NCBI GenBank assembly: GCA_036245525.1
Contig: BTPG01000002.1
Location: 161,162,093 to 161,226,092, forward strand
Reading direction: 5' to 3'
Length of the DNA: 64,000 bases
Source: Semisulcospira habei
Taxonomy: Eukaryota > Mollusca > Gastropoda > Semisulcospiridae
The notes under the pieces were generated by a model. The model saw nothing but the letters and a program-made list of their open reading frames with translations. It did not search any database and was not told where the DNA came from. The position numbers were made by a program, and so were the translations under genes. Below are positions 63,204-64,000 of this stretch, in pieces (the stretch's first letter is position 1; each line of letters starts with the position of its first letter).

Positions 63204-64000
63204 ATGTTGAGATGATCAGTGTGCGGCCGTCTAGTTCAGTTTTTTCAGCCCATTGCGTTGGTTTCGGGAGGGAAAAAGGCCAGAAGCTTTTCTTTGATGG
63301 TTTTAGGGTAGCTTTCGTCCCGATTGCAGGTACCGCAAAGGCAATGCCTGACCATTTCAGTGAAATGTATTATGCACAAACAGTATCGCGCTTCGCTATT
63401 TCCTTGCTTAGTTACGGGAAGGCTTGTGGCACCCAGCAACAGAACCGCGCTGCGGCAATTATTTTTCTATTTTCTGATTGGCTGAAAATGCGCGCACCGG
63501 TGATGTCCATCCACATTCAAATTTGGCCAGTTGAGGCAGTGCAGAGATATCCAGAGCTCTCTGGATATCTCTGGGCAGTGCAAGGACCGGTGTTTTTAAA
63601 AATAATTTTTGTCTTGTTTTAAAATGTGTAGTAGGGCTGAATGTTGGAATTTACTGGAAATTTCTGGTTAGCTGAGAGGAGACATGTTTGGTGCTTTGAT
63701 TCATACTATCCTGAGCTTATCCAGTGGACAATTGTGGGCCTATGTTCTGTTGCCATTGACGTAGTGATTTGATTTCAGCTTTGCTTGGGTGTGGGGTTGG
63801 TAAGGAACCAGTCTCATAGTCAAGAAATGAGACGGGTGATGTGCCGGTTGTTTGTGGTTTTTTTTTTTTTTTTGTGTGTGCCACTTTTTTTTTTTTCTTG
63901 GTATTTTGTGCTTGGCAAATGTGCAGCTGGTGGGCGGTAGTGTTTTTTAGGGAACTGAAAAATTAGGGGATGACTGGGACTGACTAAGGCTAAGAGACTG
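63204..64000. other. No gene recognised; one short palindrome
   Basis: An open stretch of 136 codons (63212-63622) has no recognisable motif and is not called. The hairpin at 63542-63573 is listed separately. T runs are at 63860-63895. Confidence 0.3.
63542..63573. repeat. 13-bp-arm inverted repeat
   Basis: cagagatatccag (63542-63554) and ctggatatctctg (63561-63573) are perfect reverse complements around a 6-nt loop. Confidence 0.8.

Noticed and set aside
63212..63622. 136-codon open frame at the right end of the window
   Set aside because: No recognisable motif, mixed low-complexity composition, and it runs through the perfect palindrome at 63542. Length alone is not enough.

Overview
This is repeat-dominated eukaryotic nuclear DNA. 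Its genes have GT-AG introns, and it carries LINEs, an LTR retrotransposon, hAT and mariner DNA transposons, a tRNA-derived SINE and long microsatellites. The element mix (RTE-like LINEs, an I-like LINE with a zinc-knuckle ORF1, a Ty3-like gag, SINEs with ATT and CAAT tails) and two exons of a mitochondrial-clan cytochrome P450 suggest a marine invertebrate. A mollusc, perhaps a gastropod, is the best guess, but this is inference and no species is claimed.

Layout. 1-8.2 kb: a broken gag-like ORF with a Gln/Pro-rich coding minisatellite, an inverted repeat pair, a near-complete hAT transposon (3179-6382, 8-bp target duplication) and a broken TTF-type zinc-finger relic. 8.2-35.7 kb: two minus-strand P450 exons (8237-8465 and 35451-35661) whose splice phases match, implying one ~27-kb intron. 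That interval holds a full-length I-like LINE (9874-16144), an RTE relic, a dead mariner, a hAT end, a 6-kb stretch with a possible two-exon small-protein gene on the opposite strand (19554-24674), and a composite LTR retrotransposon (25587-33838) that itself contains a nested LINE. 35.9-42.9 kb: a rearranged cluster of RTE-like LINE copies in both orientations, interrupted by CAAT-tailed short elements. 43-48.7 kb: duplicated non-coding sequence, a broken transposon-associated gene and microsatellites. 48.7-64 kb: a truncated and a full-length copy of a second LINE (LINE-B, intact 1075-codon ORF), a tRNA-derived SINE, more RTE copies, and a non-autonomous hAT-like element with 8-bp target duplications.

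Most striking is the LTR element. Its 5' LTR is replaced by a head-to-head palindrome of the R-U5 part of the LTR, centred close to the predicted RNA 5' end, yet the whole insertion keeps a 5-bp target duplication. Inside, gag and protease are followed not by reverse transcriptase and integrase but by a coiled-coil/acidic reading frame of unknown origin. Target duplications also date several insertions relative to each other (LINE in LTR element, RTE in CAAT element, LINE-B in a LINE-A tail).

Host coding content is sparse: the P450 exons and possibly the small two-exon gene. All other coding sequence is transposon-derived, much of it broken.
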